Part shown: one piece after another, positions 49,962 through 58,554 of the stretch
How positions within the stretch are numbered: the stretch's first letter is position 1
Layout of the letters: each line of letters starts with the position of its first letter
Assembly (NCBI RefSeq): GCF_024171925.1
Contig: NZ_JAMTCO010000021.1
Coordinates: 1 to 64,000 of the forward strand
Direction: 5' to 3'
Source: Actinokineospora diospyrosa
Lineage (GTDB): Bacteria > Actinomycetota > Actinomycetes > Mycobacteriales > Pseudonocardiaceae
Length of the DNA: 64,000 bases
Program-made: the position numbers and the translations under genes
The notes under the pieces: model-generated
What the model was told of the DNA's origin: nothing
Database searches by the model: none
The model's input: the letters and a program-made list of their open reading frames with translations, nothing else

Positions 49962-50177
49962 CACACCGAGGCCCTGCGGATGGCCCAGGAGATCTCGGTC
50001 CAGCAGGAGGAGGCGGACGAGGGGATCGCTGCGTCCTGCTGGCTCGAAGGCAACACCCGTCGTGCCCGGGGCTGCTTATGGAATGCCTTGGATCTGTACG
50101 AGTCACTGGGGTCTGCGGCGGACGCCGCTCGGGTTCGGGCAGCCCTGGGCGAGCTACCCGAACCCGAGCGAAGCTGA
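49962..50177 (+). pseudogene. Remnant of a TPR-type regulator C-terminus
   Basis: About 71 codons read HTEALRMAQEISVQQEEADE, then GIAASCWLEGNTRRARGCLW and NALDLYESLGSAADAARVRA before PEPERS and a stop. The periodic Ala/Leu spacing and the ALDLYESLG tail are typical of the last TPR repeats of SARP/BTAD or LAL regulators. There is no start or N-terminal domain; the dispersed repeat B directly precedes it. A broken gene truncated by the repeat is the likely reading. Confidence 0.5.
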
Positions 50178-50207
50178 TCAGATCCTTTGTGGACTATCTT
50201 CGGCTGA

Positions 50208-51047
50208 TCAGCCCGGGTGTGGCGCGCAGGCGCCTACGTTGAGCAGGATGGTTGTGTCGTTCCAGCCTTCACCGATCTGGCGGGGGATGCCGTCGTTCGC
50301 CCAGCCGGCGTAGTAGTGGTACCAGAGCAGCAGCCCGTCGGTGGTCGTCGCGTAGAAGACGCCCGAGCCCGCGGTGGCGATGTTGGTGAAGTCGCCCCAG
50401 CCGGAATCGATCCGCAGGCCCTGGGTGTCCCACCGCTTGGTGTAGCTGTTGTATTCGTAGAGGTAGGCATCGCCGTTGCTGTCGAAGGCGTAGAAGGCCT
50501 CATCGCTGCTAGGGACAACACGGTCGAAGACGTCCCAGCCGGTGCCGATTACTTCGCCGTCCGCGTTGTCCCACTCGCCGTTGATTTGCTTGTAGACCCG
50601 CAGATCGCCCGTGTCGTCGATGCCGTAGAGCCTGTCGCGGACGGCTGCCAGGGTCTTGCCCTCACCGATGTAGCGATCGAACCCTTGGCCGATGACCTCG
50701 TACTGCTCGCCCTCGAAGGTCGCCCACTCCTCGCCCTTCCACTGGTAACGCCGCAGTTCGCCGGTGCCTTCCGGTACGAAGTAGAACGTCTTCCCGTAAC
50801 CGGCCAGGACGGTACCGTTCCAGCCCGCGCCGATATAGCGCTTCGTTCCCCAGTTGTGGTCGCCCGTCTCGGGAGCCAGGTGTCGGTACTCAAAGAGGTT
50901 CCCGTTCTGCTCCACTCCCCACACGGTGACGGAGTTGCCGCAAGACGGTCGCGGGACCGTCTGCGCGGTCGCGGTCGTGGCGGTGAACGTGGCAGCGGCG
51001 ATGGCCAACCCGGCCGCCAGGGCGCCCCACCGTTTGCTCGATCTCAT
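50208..51047 (-). CDS. Secreted tachylectin-2-like beta-propeller protein (paralogue 2)
   Basis: 279-aa secreted protein, the same length as the lectin at 45189-46028 and similar throughout: signal peptide (WGALAAGLAIAAATFTATTA), then five propeller repeats with VWGVEQNGNLFEYRHLA, YVPEGTGELRRYQW-like, LYGIDDTGDLRVYKQ, FYAFDSNGDAYLYEYN and FYATTTDGLLLWYHY. Ends CAPHPG versus CLPHPA in the paralogue. ATG at 51047 with GGGGAAG upstream is preferred over a start 7 codons earlier, because it leaves the conserved palindrome (51061-51083) 13 nt upstream as in the paralogue. Likely a secreted lectin of the same regulon. Confidence 0.9.
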   Translation of the reverse strand: MRSSKRWGALAAGLAIAAATFTATTATAQTVPRPSCGNSVTVWGVEQNGNLFEYRHLAPETGDHNWGTKRYIGAGWNGTVLAGYGKTFYFVPEGTGELRRYQWKGEEWATFEGEQYEVIGQGFDRYIGEGKTLAAVRDRLYGIDDTGDLRVYKQINGEWDNADGEVIGTGWDVFDRVVPSSDEAFYAFDSNGDAYLYEYNSYTKRWDTQGLRIDSGWGDFTNIATAGSGVFYATTTDGLLLWYHYYAGWANDGIPRQIGEGWNDTTILLNVGACAPHPG

Positions 51048-51060
51048 GTGCACTTCCCCA

Positions 51061-51083
51061 GGTGTCACGTGGATGTTGCCACC
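51061..51083. promoter_or_regulatory. Operator upstream of tachylectin paralogue 2
   Basis: The 23-bp sequence matches the palindrome at 46041-46063 in 19 positions (half-sites GGTGTCAC and TTGCCACC), and sits 13 nt before the lectin ATG, almost the same distance as in the first gene. Predicted target of the RHH protein encoded at 46189. Confidence 0.65.
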
Positions 51084-51146
51084 CCGAACACGCCCGAGGT
51101 CCGGGACCGGTTGCCTCGACTTCCGGAGATCTGCCGGACGAGGGGA

Positions 51147-54053
51147 TCAGGACTGCACGGTCGCCGACGCGTACTTGCTCAACGCGATCCGGTTCGGTTC
51201 CCCGGTCTTGGCGATCAGGCTGGAGACGTGCTTCTCCACCGTGCGCGGGGACAGGTGCAGCGCGTCGGCGATCTCCCGGTTGCACAGCCGGTCCACCAGC
51301 AGCCGCAGGACCTCGTACTCCCGGACCGTCACCCCCGCCGACCGCAGCGCGGCCGGGATCTCCTCGGTTCCCTCCCGCCGCTGGCTCACGGTCGCGCCGC
51401 CCTTGCGCAGCAACGTCCGGCAGGCCCCGGCCACGGCGGGGACACCGGTGCGGTGGAAGTGCTCCTCGGCCGCCCGCAGCCACTCGATCGGCGACCCCCA
51501 CTGACCCGCCAAAGCCAACGGCGCGACCAAGCGCAACCCCAGGTGCCGTGCCATCGCGTAGGGCGCCCCGGACGCCACAGCGCGGGCCACGGCGGCGCAC
51601 GCGTCCTCCGCCCGACCCGCGCGCGACGCGAGCACGGCCGCGGCGAAGTCGGAGAACATCCGGTCCCAGCGCAGGCGGCTGGCGGGGGAGGAGGTCATGG
51701 CGGCGAACTCGGCGGGGGAGATGTCGTCGGCGAGGGAGCGCAGCAGCAGGTTGAGCCCGTAGCGGCCGGAGAGGTGGAACGTGGTCGGGTTCTGGTCCTC
51801 CGCGGCCACCGCGGCGGCGCACTCGGCGTGGGCCAGGTCCTGGTTCTCCTCCATCAACGCGCAGAACGCGCCCGCGAGGCCGTGGATGCGGGGCGCGTGC
51901 TGGGCGTGTTCACCACCCCAGTGCCGCAGTTCCTCCAGGGCCGCCGCCATGTCGGCGCGGCGGCCGCGGTGGCCTGCGAGGACCGTGCGGTGCAGCAACA
52001 TGTACTGCGTCGTCTCCACCAGGCGCAACCGGGTGGTGGCGGTCAGCACCTGCGCGGTCAGCCGGTCCGCCTCGGCGAAGTCGCCGCGCAGGATCAGCTG
52101 CATGGCGATGTTGACCTCCGCCTGGTACCGCGCGGTGACCGCGCCGATGCGCGAGGCCGAGTCCCGGGCCATCTCCAGCCGGTCGATGCCGCCGTCGCGC
52201 AGGGCGTCGTCGTGGCCGAGGCGGACCAGGGCGTGCACCTCCCAGATCGGCAGGTTGTTCTCCACCGCGATCACCCGACTGCGCTCCAGCAGGGCGGTGG
52301 CCTCCGCCGGGTCCCGCTGCCGGGTCAGCGCCCCGAGCAGTTGCCACGCCTGGCAGGCGACCGCGGGCAGGTCCGCGCCCTCGGCGACCACCGCGGCGCG
52401 CCGGGCCATCTCCTCGGCCTTGGCCAGCTGGTTCGGGCCGGGCACGTCGATCTCCAGGTGCGCGGCGACCACGTCGATCGCGGCCGTGTCCGCCGCCGAC
52501 GCCCCCGGGCCCAGCAACGCCCGGGCGGCCGCGACGGACTGCAAGCCCACCTCGGCGCGGCCCGCGTGCACGGCCACCCACGCCAACCGGGTGTGCAGGC
52601 GGGCGCGCCGGTCCGGGGCGAGCCCGGTGACCTCGTCGAGCAGGTACACCATCGCCAGCGCCCGGTCGACCTCCCCGGCCTCGGCCAACGCGTGCAGTTG
52701 GGCCTCCAGCGCGGCGGCACGCTCGCCGGTGTCCGGTGCCAACAGGTCACAAGCACGCGCCAACAAGGCCACCGCTGACTGCGCCGCGCCCTGCCCCAAA
52801 GCCCGGTTGCCCGCCATGGCCCACAACCGCCCGGCGGCCAAAGGTTGACCCGAGTCGAGCCTTAACGCTGCCGTGAGCTGACACCACTCACCGGGCAACC
52901 CCGGATACATGGCCTCGACGGCGTCGGCGACCTTGCCGCACAACGCCGCCCTTTCCGTGGGCGGAATAAGAGTCAGCAACGCGTCGACGATCAACGCATG
53001 TTGAAATGCGTACCAATCGGGGGTTTGCTCATCCGGCGCGACCAGGTGTGCCGCATTGTCCCCGTGAAGATGGCTGAGCAGATCCCGGTAAGTCAGACCG
53101 GTCGCCTCTTGCACCACCGTCAGCGGGAAACGCTTCCCCAGCACGGCACAGGTCAGCAGCACTTCCCGCGCGGTCGGCTCCACCGCGTCCAACCGGGCAC
53201 CGACGCTGCGCAGCAACGTGGCAGGCGGGTTCGGGCGCCCGGACTCGGTGACCCGCCACCCGTCCGCGGCCCGCGTGAGCAGGCCGTTGTCGACCATGCC
53301 GTCCAGCATCTCCTCGGTGCGGAACGGGTTGCCGCCACCGCCCGCCCACAGCAGGTCCGCCACCGGCTCGGGCACCTGCGCGGGCTCGACCCCCAGTCGC
53401 GCCGCGGCCAGCCGCCGCATGTCGGCGCGGCCGAGCCTGCCCAGTTCGAGCACGGTGCACGCCCCGCGCACCCCGGCGGCCCTGGCGAAGCTGAGCGCCT
53501 GGCCCTGGTCGGCGCGGATGGTGCCCACCAGCACGGTCCGCTGACCGGCGAGGTTGTCGGTCAGGTAGTCCACGACCGCGAGCGTCTCCAGGTCGGCGTC
53601 CTGCAGGTCGTCGAGGATGACCAGGCAGCCGCGGTCCTCACCGGCCAGCGCGGTCAACCGCAGCACGGCCTCGGCCAGGATCACCAGCGACCCGGCCTCC
53701 TGGTTGCCCGGCGCCGGGCCGAGGTCGGGCACCAGCCCGGCCAGGATCGGCCGGTACGGACCGAGTGCGTCGAGGTCGATCGGCCCACCGGCGCGCACCA
53801 GTGACAGCAGCGCTTCGGTGAGTGATCGGTAGGGCACAGCGGGACCCAGCACACTGCCCCGGCCGCGCAGCAACCGCATCCCGGTGCTGTAGCCGATGTC
53901 GGCCGCCGCGGCGGCGAGCCGGGTTTTGCCGATGCCGCTCTCACCGACCAGGAACACCGCGCCGCCGCGCCCCCCGCGGGCGTCGGCCAAAGCGTTCTCG
54001 ATCGCCTTCAGCTCATCGTCGCGACCCACGACCTGCGACGATCGATTCACCAC
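51147..54053 (-). CDS. LuxR-family LAL-type ATP-binding regulator
   Basis: About 968-aa large regulator. N-terminal AAA/STAND ATPase: QVVGRDDELKAIENAL, Walker A VGESGIGKTRLA, Walker B CLVILDDLQDADLETL. A long helical TPR-like middle (about residues 330-890) is followed by a C-terminal LuxR helix-turn-helix (VTVREYEVLRLLVDRLCNRE, then IADALHLSPRTVEKHVSSLI). The start is uncertain: GTG at 54053 leaves the conserved VVGRDDE near the N-terminus; TTG/GTG at 54098/54095 would add 15 residues. None has a good ribosome site. It follows the lanthipeptide-type genes on the same strand by more than 100 bp and could regulate them. Confidence 0.92.
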   Translation of the reverse strand: MVNRSSQVVGRDDELKAIENALADARGGRGGAVFLVGESGIGKTRLAAAAADIGYSTGMRLLRGRGSVLGPAVPYRSLTEALLSLVRAGGPIDLDALGPYRPILAGLVPDLGPAPGNQEAGSLVILAEAVLRLTALAGEDRGCLVILDDLQDADLETLAVVDYLTDNLAGQRTVLVGTIRADQGQALSFARAAGVRGACTVLELGRLGRADMRRLAAARLGVEPAQVPEPVADLLWAGGGGNPFRTEEMLDGMVDNGLLTRAADGWRVTESGRPNPPATLLRSVGARLDAVEPTAREVLLTCAVLGKRFPLTVVQEATGLTYRDLLSHLHGDNAAHLVAPDEQTPDWYAFQHALIVDALLTLIPPTERAALCGKVADAVEAMYPGLPGEWCQLTAALRLDSGQPLAAGRLWAMAGNRALGQGAAQSAVALLARACDLLAPDTGERAAALEAQLHALAEAGEVDRALAMVYLLDEVTGLAPDRRARLHTRLAWVAVHAGRAEVGLQSVAAARALLGPGASAADTAAIDVVAAHLEIDVPGPNQLAKAEEMARRAAVVAEGADLPAVACQAWQLLGALTRQRDPAEATALLERSRVIAVENNLPIWEVHALVRLGHDDALRDGGIDRLEMARDSASRIGAVTARYQAEVNIAMQLILRGDFAEADRLTAQVLTATTRLRLVETTQYMLLHRTVLAGHRGRRADMAAALEELRHWGGEHAQHAPRIHGLAGAFCALMEENQDLAHAECAAAVAAEDQNPTTFHLSGRYGLNLLLRSLADDISPAEFAAMTSSPASRLRWDRMFSDFAAAVLASRAGRAEDACAAVARAVASGAPYAMARHLGLRLVAPLALAGQWGSPIEWLRAAEEHFHRTGVPAVAGACRTLLRKGGATVSQRREGTEEIPAALRSAGVTVREYEVLRLLVDRLCNREIADALHLSPRTVEKHVSSLIAKTGEPNRIALSKYASATVQS

Positions 54054-54214
54054 GAGCCGTGACAGTAGCGGGGGTCCGATTTGCGGTCTAGCCACCAAAT
54101 GGCAGTCCGAATGGGCGCATCGGCCCCCGATATTCGCGTGGCGCGGTCACCGGCTGTCCGCACCGCTCGCCGGTGGGGATCAACCGGGCGCGCCACGCGA
54201 GTGATCGGCACTCC

Positions 54215-54466
54215 TCAGCCGGTGATCGAATCCGGCCGGTTCCCGCAGCAGGTCGTGCTACCCGGCCAATTGGTGGTGATCGCGGTCGGGTCGTCGAACG
54301 CCCCGAAAGCCACCGCGGTCGCGGCGCCAGCGGTGATCACCAAACCGGCCAGCGCGGCCGCCCGCACCCCGAAGGTCACCGCGGGTGTCGCCAGCCAGGC
54401 GCTTGTCCGCACCCGGTCGACGAAATCGCCGTCACCCATATCCGTCCACTCCCCTTCATCGGTCAT
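54215..54466 (-). CDS. 83-aa candidate lanthipeptide precursor or accessory peptide coupled to lanM
   Basis: Small protein whose ATG at 54466 overlaps the lanM stop (ATGA). It has an acidic, leader-like N-terminus (MTDEGEWTDMGDGDFVDRVR), a hydrophobic segment (about residues 34-56, VRAAALAGLVITAGAATAVA) and a Thr/Ser/Cys-bearing C-terminus (about 60-83, PTAITTNWPGSTTCCGNRPD). The tail has five Thr, two Ser and two adjacent Cys, enough for two (methyl)lanthionines. The 23-residue hydrophobic stretch is unusual for a leader, so a small membrane protein is the alternative. No Gly-Gly or LanT protease gene is seen. Confidence 0.55.
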   Translation of the reverse strand: MTDEGEWTDMGDGDFVDRVRTSAWLATPAVTFGVRAAALAGLVITAGAATAVAFGAFDDPTAITTNWPGSTTCCGNRPDSITG

Positions 54467-57309
54467 CGCTTGCCCGCCGCCGCCGGTTCCAGCGACAGCG
54501 CCGAGGGCACCCGGTCGGCGAACGCCGACCGCAGCAGCCCGTACCCCACACCGGCGACCCCACGCAGTAGGCCGGGTGTGGTGATCCCGCCCGGCGTGGC
54601 GCACACCGGCCCGTGCCGCTCGAGCGCGTCGAGCAGCAGGGCGGTGCGGGCCCGCAGGACGGGTCGCGGACACAACCCGGCCGAGGTGAGCACCAGCAGC
54701 GCCTCGACCACGCCGGACTCGCCGTGGCACAGACCGAGGTCGCGCGGCACCGGTCGGGCCGTGTCCGTCAGCGCGCCAAGCACATCACACCCCGCTCCGG
54801 CCGCCGCGACCCCCACCGCGATACCGGCCGCGCCGTGGCACCAGCCGAGCGCGCCGGGGGCCGCCGCGACGGCCGTGGTCAGCACCTGACGTGCCGCCTC
54901 GGCCGCCGCGTCGGCCGTTTCCCCTGGTGGGACCCAGTTCGCGAACCGGGTCAACGCCAACGCCATGCCCGCCGCACCATCGGCGAACCCCACGCCCTGG
55001 GGTTCGTCGACCACCGCCAGGTACCGCTGGAGCGTCGCGGCACGGGTTGCCCCTACCCGTGCCGCCTCCGGCAGTCCCAGTTCGGTGTGCACGGCGAGCA
55101 TGGCGGCCAGGCAACCCGCGGTGCCGGCATCCCAGCCGTGCGGGTCGCCCGGGGTGGCGGCGTGCGCGGTCAACCCGACCGCGTGCGCCGCCCAGTCTCG
55201 GACGTCGTTGTCCTCCAGCAGGCGCGCCAACCGCGCCAGCGCGTAGGCGATGCCGCCCAGTCCCTGCTGCGCGCCGCCGCCGATGGCGGTGACCAGCCCG
55301 GGAGCGTCGGCGAGGGTGTCGAACAGGCGCGGGACCCCGGTGATCGCCTCCGCGGCGACCTCCCGGTAGCGCGAGATCCCGCTGGTCTCGGCCAACTGCG
55401 CCAGGAACAGCGCGACACCCAGGTAGCCGCTGCCCAGCGACGCGCCCATCGGCAGCACCAGCCACTGCCGGTCGTCGACGAGTTCGAGGCCCAGCCAGTT
55501 GACCCGGCCCCGGCCCGCCTGGCTCGACGCGATCAGCTGGTCGCCGAGCCCGCAGGCGGCGGCCAGCAGGCGCTCCGGGTCGGCCGCCGTGCCCGACAGC
55601 GCCCCCGAGGACGGCGCCTGCCGGTGCCCGTCGGCGTCGCCGCGGCGGGTGGCCAGGGTCGCGGAGATGATCCACGCCTGGTCGCGCCGGTCGGTCTCGC
55701 TCATCGCGGCGACCTTGTCCAGCGCGCTGTCCAGGCCGGTCCTGGCGACGACCCCGCTGATCACGGTGCCGTCGCCCGCCTCGAGCTCGCCCCCGCCCGC
55801 CCGGCAGGTGAACAGCGGCACGTCCCCGGCGATGAGCTCCGCGCGCTCGGCGGGGTTGAGGCCGGGCGCGGTGAACGCCCAGTCGCGCGAGCGGCGCAGC
55901 GCGGCCGGGTCGGTGGACTCGGCGAGCAGTGCGGCGTAGGCCTGGGTGGGGCGCGGCACGACCCGCACGGGCAGGTCGGCGCAGGCGGTGAGCAGCCGGA
56001 CGTAGTCGGCGCGGTGGCGCAGGACGGCGTCGTAGGCGAGCCGGAACCCGGCCACCAGGGCCGGTTCGTGCTCCACCGGGTCCAGGTCGCGCCCGGCCAG
56101 CCGTGGCCGGTTGTCGCCACCGGTGAACTCGGCGCGGACCCGGACCGGGCGCATCGCGTCGGTGCCCGGGTCAGCCCAGTCGACGACCGTGCCCGGCCAG
56201 AACCCGCCGCGCCCGGCACCGATCCCGGAGATGTCGATCGCGCCGTCCGCGCCGACCGCCACCGTGGGCAGCAGAGCGGTCCGCTGCACCGAGTCCGCCA
56301 GCGTCGCCGCGGCCGGGCACCCGGTGTCGGGCTGGGCCAGGGACGGGTGCAGCAGCGTCTCGACGTCGACCAGGACCGGCTGGTCACCGCAGGCGATCAC
56401 GTTCTGGTGGTGCATGTCGGTCGCGTGCAGCAGGTGCAGCAACGCCAACTGGGCGCCCTGCCTGCGGTAGAAGAGGTCCGCGGCGTCGAGGTCGGCCAGG
56501 GGGGTGGCGCTGACGTGCTCCACCCAGCCGCAGTCGGCGCGCGCGACCGTGGCCAGCGCGCGCAACCCGAGGTCGGGCACGTGGTCGTTGAGCAGGTCGG
56601 TGAACTGGCCGAGGACGACCTGCGCCCGCACCCCGCGCGGCCGGTAGATCACGGCGCGGCCATCGGCGAAGTCGAGCCGCGCGACCGCGCGACCGCCGCC
56701 GTGCGGGTCGCCCAGCCGCGGCCGCAGCCCGGTGACCGGGCCGGGATCGGTGCCGCCGAGCAGGTCGCGCACGATGTCGGCGCGGTCGCGGGTGAAGCGG
56801 GTGAGCATCTCGACCGTGGCGTCCTCGACGGCGCCGGAGGTCTGCGCGAGGAGCCGGGCCAGGCCCGGGTAGGTGCCGAAGAACGCGGCGAGCCCGCTCG
56901 GTGTGCACAGTCCGCGCACGAAGTCGGCGAACCGCTCGGTACCGGTCCCGCCGACGAGCCGGTCGCGCTGGTCGCGCAGCGCCTCGACCATGGCCCGCGC
57001 CGCCAACCGCGTCAGGTGGTTGGCCAGCCAGTCCGCGAACGCGACCCCCACCGCGTCCGTGTCGACGTCCTGCTCGCGCAGCGCGTCCGTGACGGCACAG
57101 CGGGTCGTGGCGACCAGGGGGAGCAGTGGCAGCGCGAGCGCGCGCCGCCAGTCGTCGGGAACCGGCGCGGGGGCCACGGCCTCGGTAGCCGCCTCCACAA
57201 CGACCACCCACAGTGGTCGGTCCACCTGTCCCGGTGCTGCCTCGTGCCACCAGTCCGGCGCGAACAAGTCGGCCGACCGGCGGGTGCTCGGTTCGGCCGC
57301 CTGTCTCAT
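54463..57309 (-). CDS. Class II lanthipeptide synthetase LanM
   Basis: 948-aa bifunctional enzyme that dehydrates Ser/Thr and forms lanthionine rings. The N-terminal DUF4135 dehydratase has a kinase-like core: ADGRAVIYRPRGVRAQVVLG, ATDMHHQNVIACGDQPVLVD followed by VETLLHP (D-x-H-x-x-N and D-V-E). The C-terminal LanC-like cyclase has repeated GxxG blades and the zinc ligands Cys825 (GWCHG) and Cys862-His863 (GLCHG). The size is normal for LanM (900-1100 aa). ATG at 57309 with AGGGG upstream; GTG at 57312 is the alternative. Its stop overlaps the small peptide gene. No LanT transporter is adjacent. Confidence 0.93.
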   Translation of the reverse strand: MRQAAEPSTRRSADLFAPDWWHEAAPGQVDRPLWVVVVEAATEAVAPAPVPDDWRRALALPLLPLVATTRCAVTDALREQDVDTDAVGVAFADWLANHLTRLAARAMVEALRDQRDRLVGGTGTERFADFVRGLCTPSGLAAFFGTYPGLARLLAQTSGAVEDATVEMLTRFTRDRADIVRDLLGGTDPGPVTGLRPRLGDPHGGGRAVARLDFADGRAVIYRPRGVRAQVVLGQFTDLLNDHVPDLGLRALATVARADCGWVEHVSATPLADLDAADLFYRRQGAQLALLHLLHATDMHHQNVIACGDQPVLVDVETLLHPSLAQPDTGCPAAATLADSVQRTALLPTVAVGADGAIDISGIGAGRGGFWPGTVVDWADPGTDAMRPVRVRAEFTGGDNRPRLAGRDLDPVEHEPALVAGFRLAYDAVLRHRADYVRLLTACADLPVRVVPRPTQAYAALLAESTDPAALRRSRDWAFTAPGLNPAERAELIAGDVPLFTCRAGGGELEAGDGTVISGVVARTGLDSALDKVAAMSETDRRDQAWIISATLATRRGDADGHRQAPSSGALSGTAADPERLLAAACGLGDQLIASSQAGRGRVNWLGLELVDDRQWLVLPMGASLGSGYLGVALFLAQLAETSGISRYREVAAEAITGVPRLFDTLADAPGLVTAIGGGAQQGLGGIAYALARLARLLEDNDVRDWAAHAVGLTAHAATPGDPHGWDAGTAGCLAAMLAVHTELGLPEAARVGATRAATLQRYLAVVDEPQGVGFADGAAGMALALTRFANWVPPGETADAAAEAARQVLTTAVAAAPGALGWCHGAAGIAVGVAAAGAGCDVLGALTDTARPVPRDLGLCHGESGVVEALLVLTSAGLCPRPVLRARTALLLDALERHGPVCATPGGITTPGLLRGVAGVGYGLLRSAFADRVPSALSLEPAAAGKR

Positions 57310-57346
57310 CACCCCTGCACCCTGACACGGTCAAGGGGAGGGGTTA

Positions 57347-57363
57347 TAGGTAGAACCTACCTA
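57347..57363. promoter_or_regulatory. TAGGTAG-AAC-CTACCTA operator in the lanM promoter
   Basis: A perfect 7-bp inverted repeat with a 3-bp centre overlaps a minus-strand -10 candidate TATAAC (57343-57348), about 25 nt upstream of the lanM start. A TAGGTAA half-site recurs near 57479. Predicted repressor or activator site for lanM transcription. The rest of 57313-57551 shows nothing else. Confidence 0.5.
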
Positions 57364-57551
57364 ATTTCTCGCTCCCAGCCCGTGGGCGCCCGACCCGCCG
57401 GTGACCACCCCCGGCGGCCGTTCTTGATCACCTCGGGTAGTCGCGCCCGCCGATTTCTCGCGGTCGACCAGCCAATTCTAGGTAAGTCCGGCAGGCGCAC
57501 GGCTGGTTTCGCCGCGCTTCACCCGATCGGCAGGCGACCGGGGCGGCGGTC

Positions 57552-57836
57552 CTAGGCGGCCAGCGGGAGCTCGGCGGTGCTGTAGAGGAGGGCGACGCCC
57601 TGGTCGGTGAGCAGGACGGGGGTGTAGCGGGCGTGGTCGTGGGCCGAGTCGACGGCGATGAGGCCGCGGCGCAGGAGGGTGTTGAGGGTGCTGGCCTGCC
57701 ACGGGGCGACCTGGTCGCCGGGGGTGCCGTCGAAGTGCGTCCAGTGGAAGGTGGCGGTGCCTGCCCACGACCCCGCGAACAGCACGGCGTTGGTGGCGAC
57801 GTCGAAGAGGGTGGACATCATGTCGTCGTTGGTCAC
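57552..57836 (-). CDS. Small winged-helix-like protein of unknown function
   Basis: 94-aa protein from a GTG at 57836 with GAGGAG seven bases upstream. The segment ASTLNTLLRRGLIAVDSAHD and the following TPVLLTDQGVALL look like the recognition helix and wing of a small winged-helix regulator; the N-terminal half (FDVATNAVLFAGSWAGTATF) is unlike known families. It is upstream of lanM on the same strand with 239 bp between, so a local regulator is possible. The 331-bp stretch 57837-58167 beyond it holds no recognised gene, only the promoter region for the response regulator. Confidence 0.6.
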   Translation of the reverse strand: MTNDDMMSTLFDVATNAVLFAGSWAGTATFHWTHFDGTPGDQVAPWQASTLNTLLRRGLIAVDSAHDHARYTPVLLTDQGVALLYSTAELPLAA

Positions 57837-58167
57837 CGGGACTCCTCAGTGGTTCGTGGTCGTTACTGCTTCGTGGCGTTGATGCCATCGTTGACCAGCG
57901 GTCGACCGCGGGGCCTGGTGAACAACCGCCTCGCTCTCGGGTCGCACCCGGCCCGCAACCGGCGGACCGTTCAAGTCTCAAGTGGACAGTCGTGAAGGGA
58001 CTGTCTAGCGTCGCGCAATGTCACTGGAGTGCGGAGTTTGGTGCCGACTGTCCCTTGTGGGTGACACACGATCGTGCCATCTGGGCTGCGCCGCGCGAGG
58101 TGGTTGACTACACCGGAGTGGGGACGGCACCGGGCTGGTGGACGAGACCGGCAGGCAGGAGGCTCGG

Positions 58168-58554
58168 GTGGCTCGGGTGTTGGTGGTCGACGACGACGCG
58201 GATGTGCGGGACCTGGTGGTCGGGTGGCTGCGGGTGGACGGCCACGACGTGGTCGACGTCGGTAGCGGGGCGCTGGCCCTGGGGTCGGTCGAGGACGGTG
58301 GCCTGCCGCAGCTGGTGGTGTTCGACGTCCTGATGCCGGGGATGGACGGGATCTCGATGCTCGGGCACCTGCGGCAGCGCGACGGCGACCTGCCCGCGAT
58401 CGCGCTGACCGTGCTGTGGTCGAGCGCCGACATCGCCCGCGTCCGCGACGCCGGGGCGGTCTACCTGCCCAAGCCGTCGAACGGGGGCGAACTGCGGTCG
58501 GTGGTGCGGCGCCTGCTGTCGGCCGGGACCGCGGAGCCGGGCGGTAGACGATGA
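58168..58554 (+). CDS. Stand-alone receiver (REC) response regulator
   Basis: 128-aa CheY-like receiver: VLVVDDDADVRDLVVGWL with the acidic pocket, phosphoacceptor Asp in LVVFDVLMPGMDGISML, and the conserved Thr-Lys region (IALTVLWSSADI, AVYLPKPSNGGELRSVV). No output domain. GTG at 58168 with AGGAGG five bases upstream is preferred to the GTG at 58138. Its stop overlaps the start of the MASE1 kinase (ATGA), so the pair is co-translated. Confidence 0.9.
   Translation: MARVLVVDDDADVRDLVVGWLRVDGHDVVDVGSGALALGSVEDGGLPQLVVFDVLMPGMDGISMLGHLRQRDGDLPAIALTVLWSSADIARVRDAGAVYLPKPSNGGELRSVVRRLLSAGTAEPGGRR

Noticed and set aside
49306-50313. Plus-strand frames across the repeat after the ABC permease
   Set aside because: They translate REP-like palindromes and the repeat copy B. 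Only the final TPR-like segment in one frame looks protein-derived.
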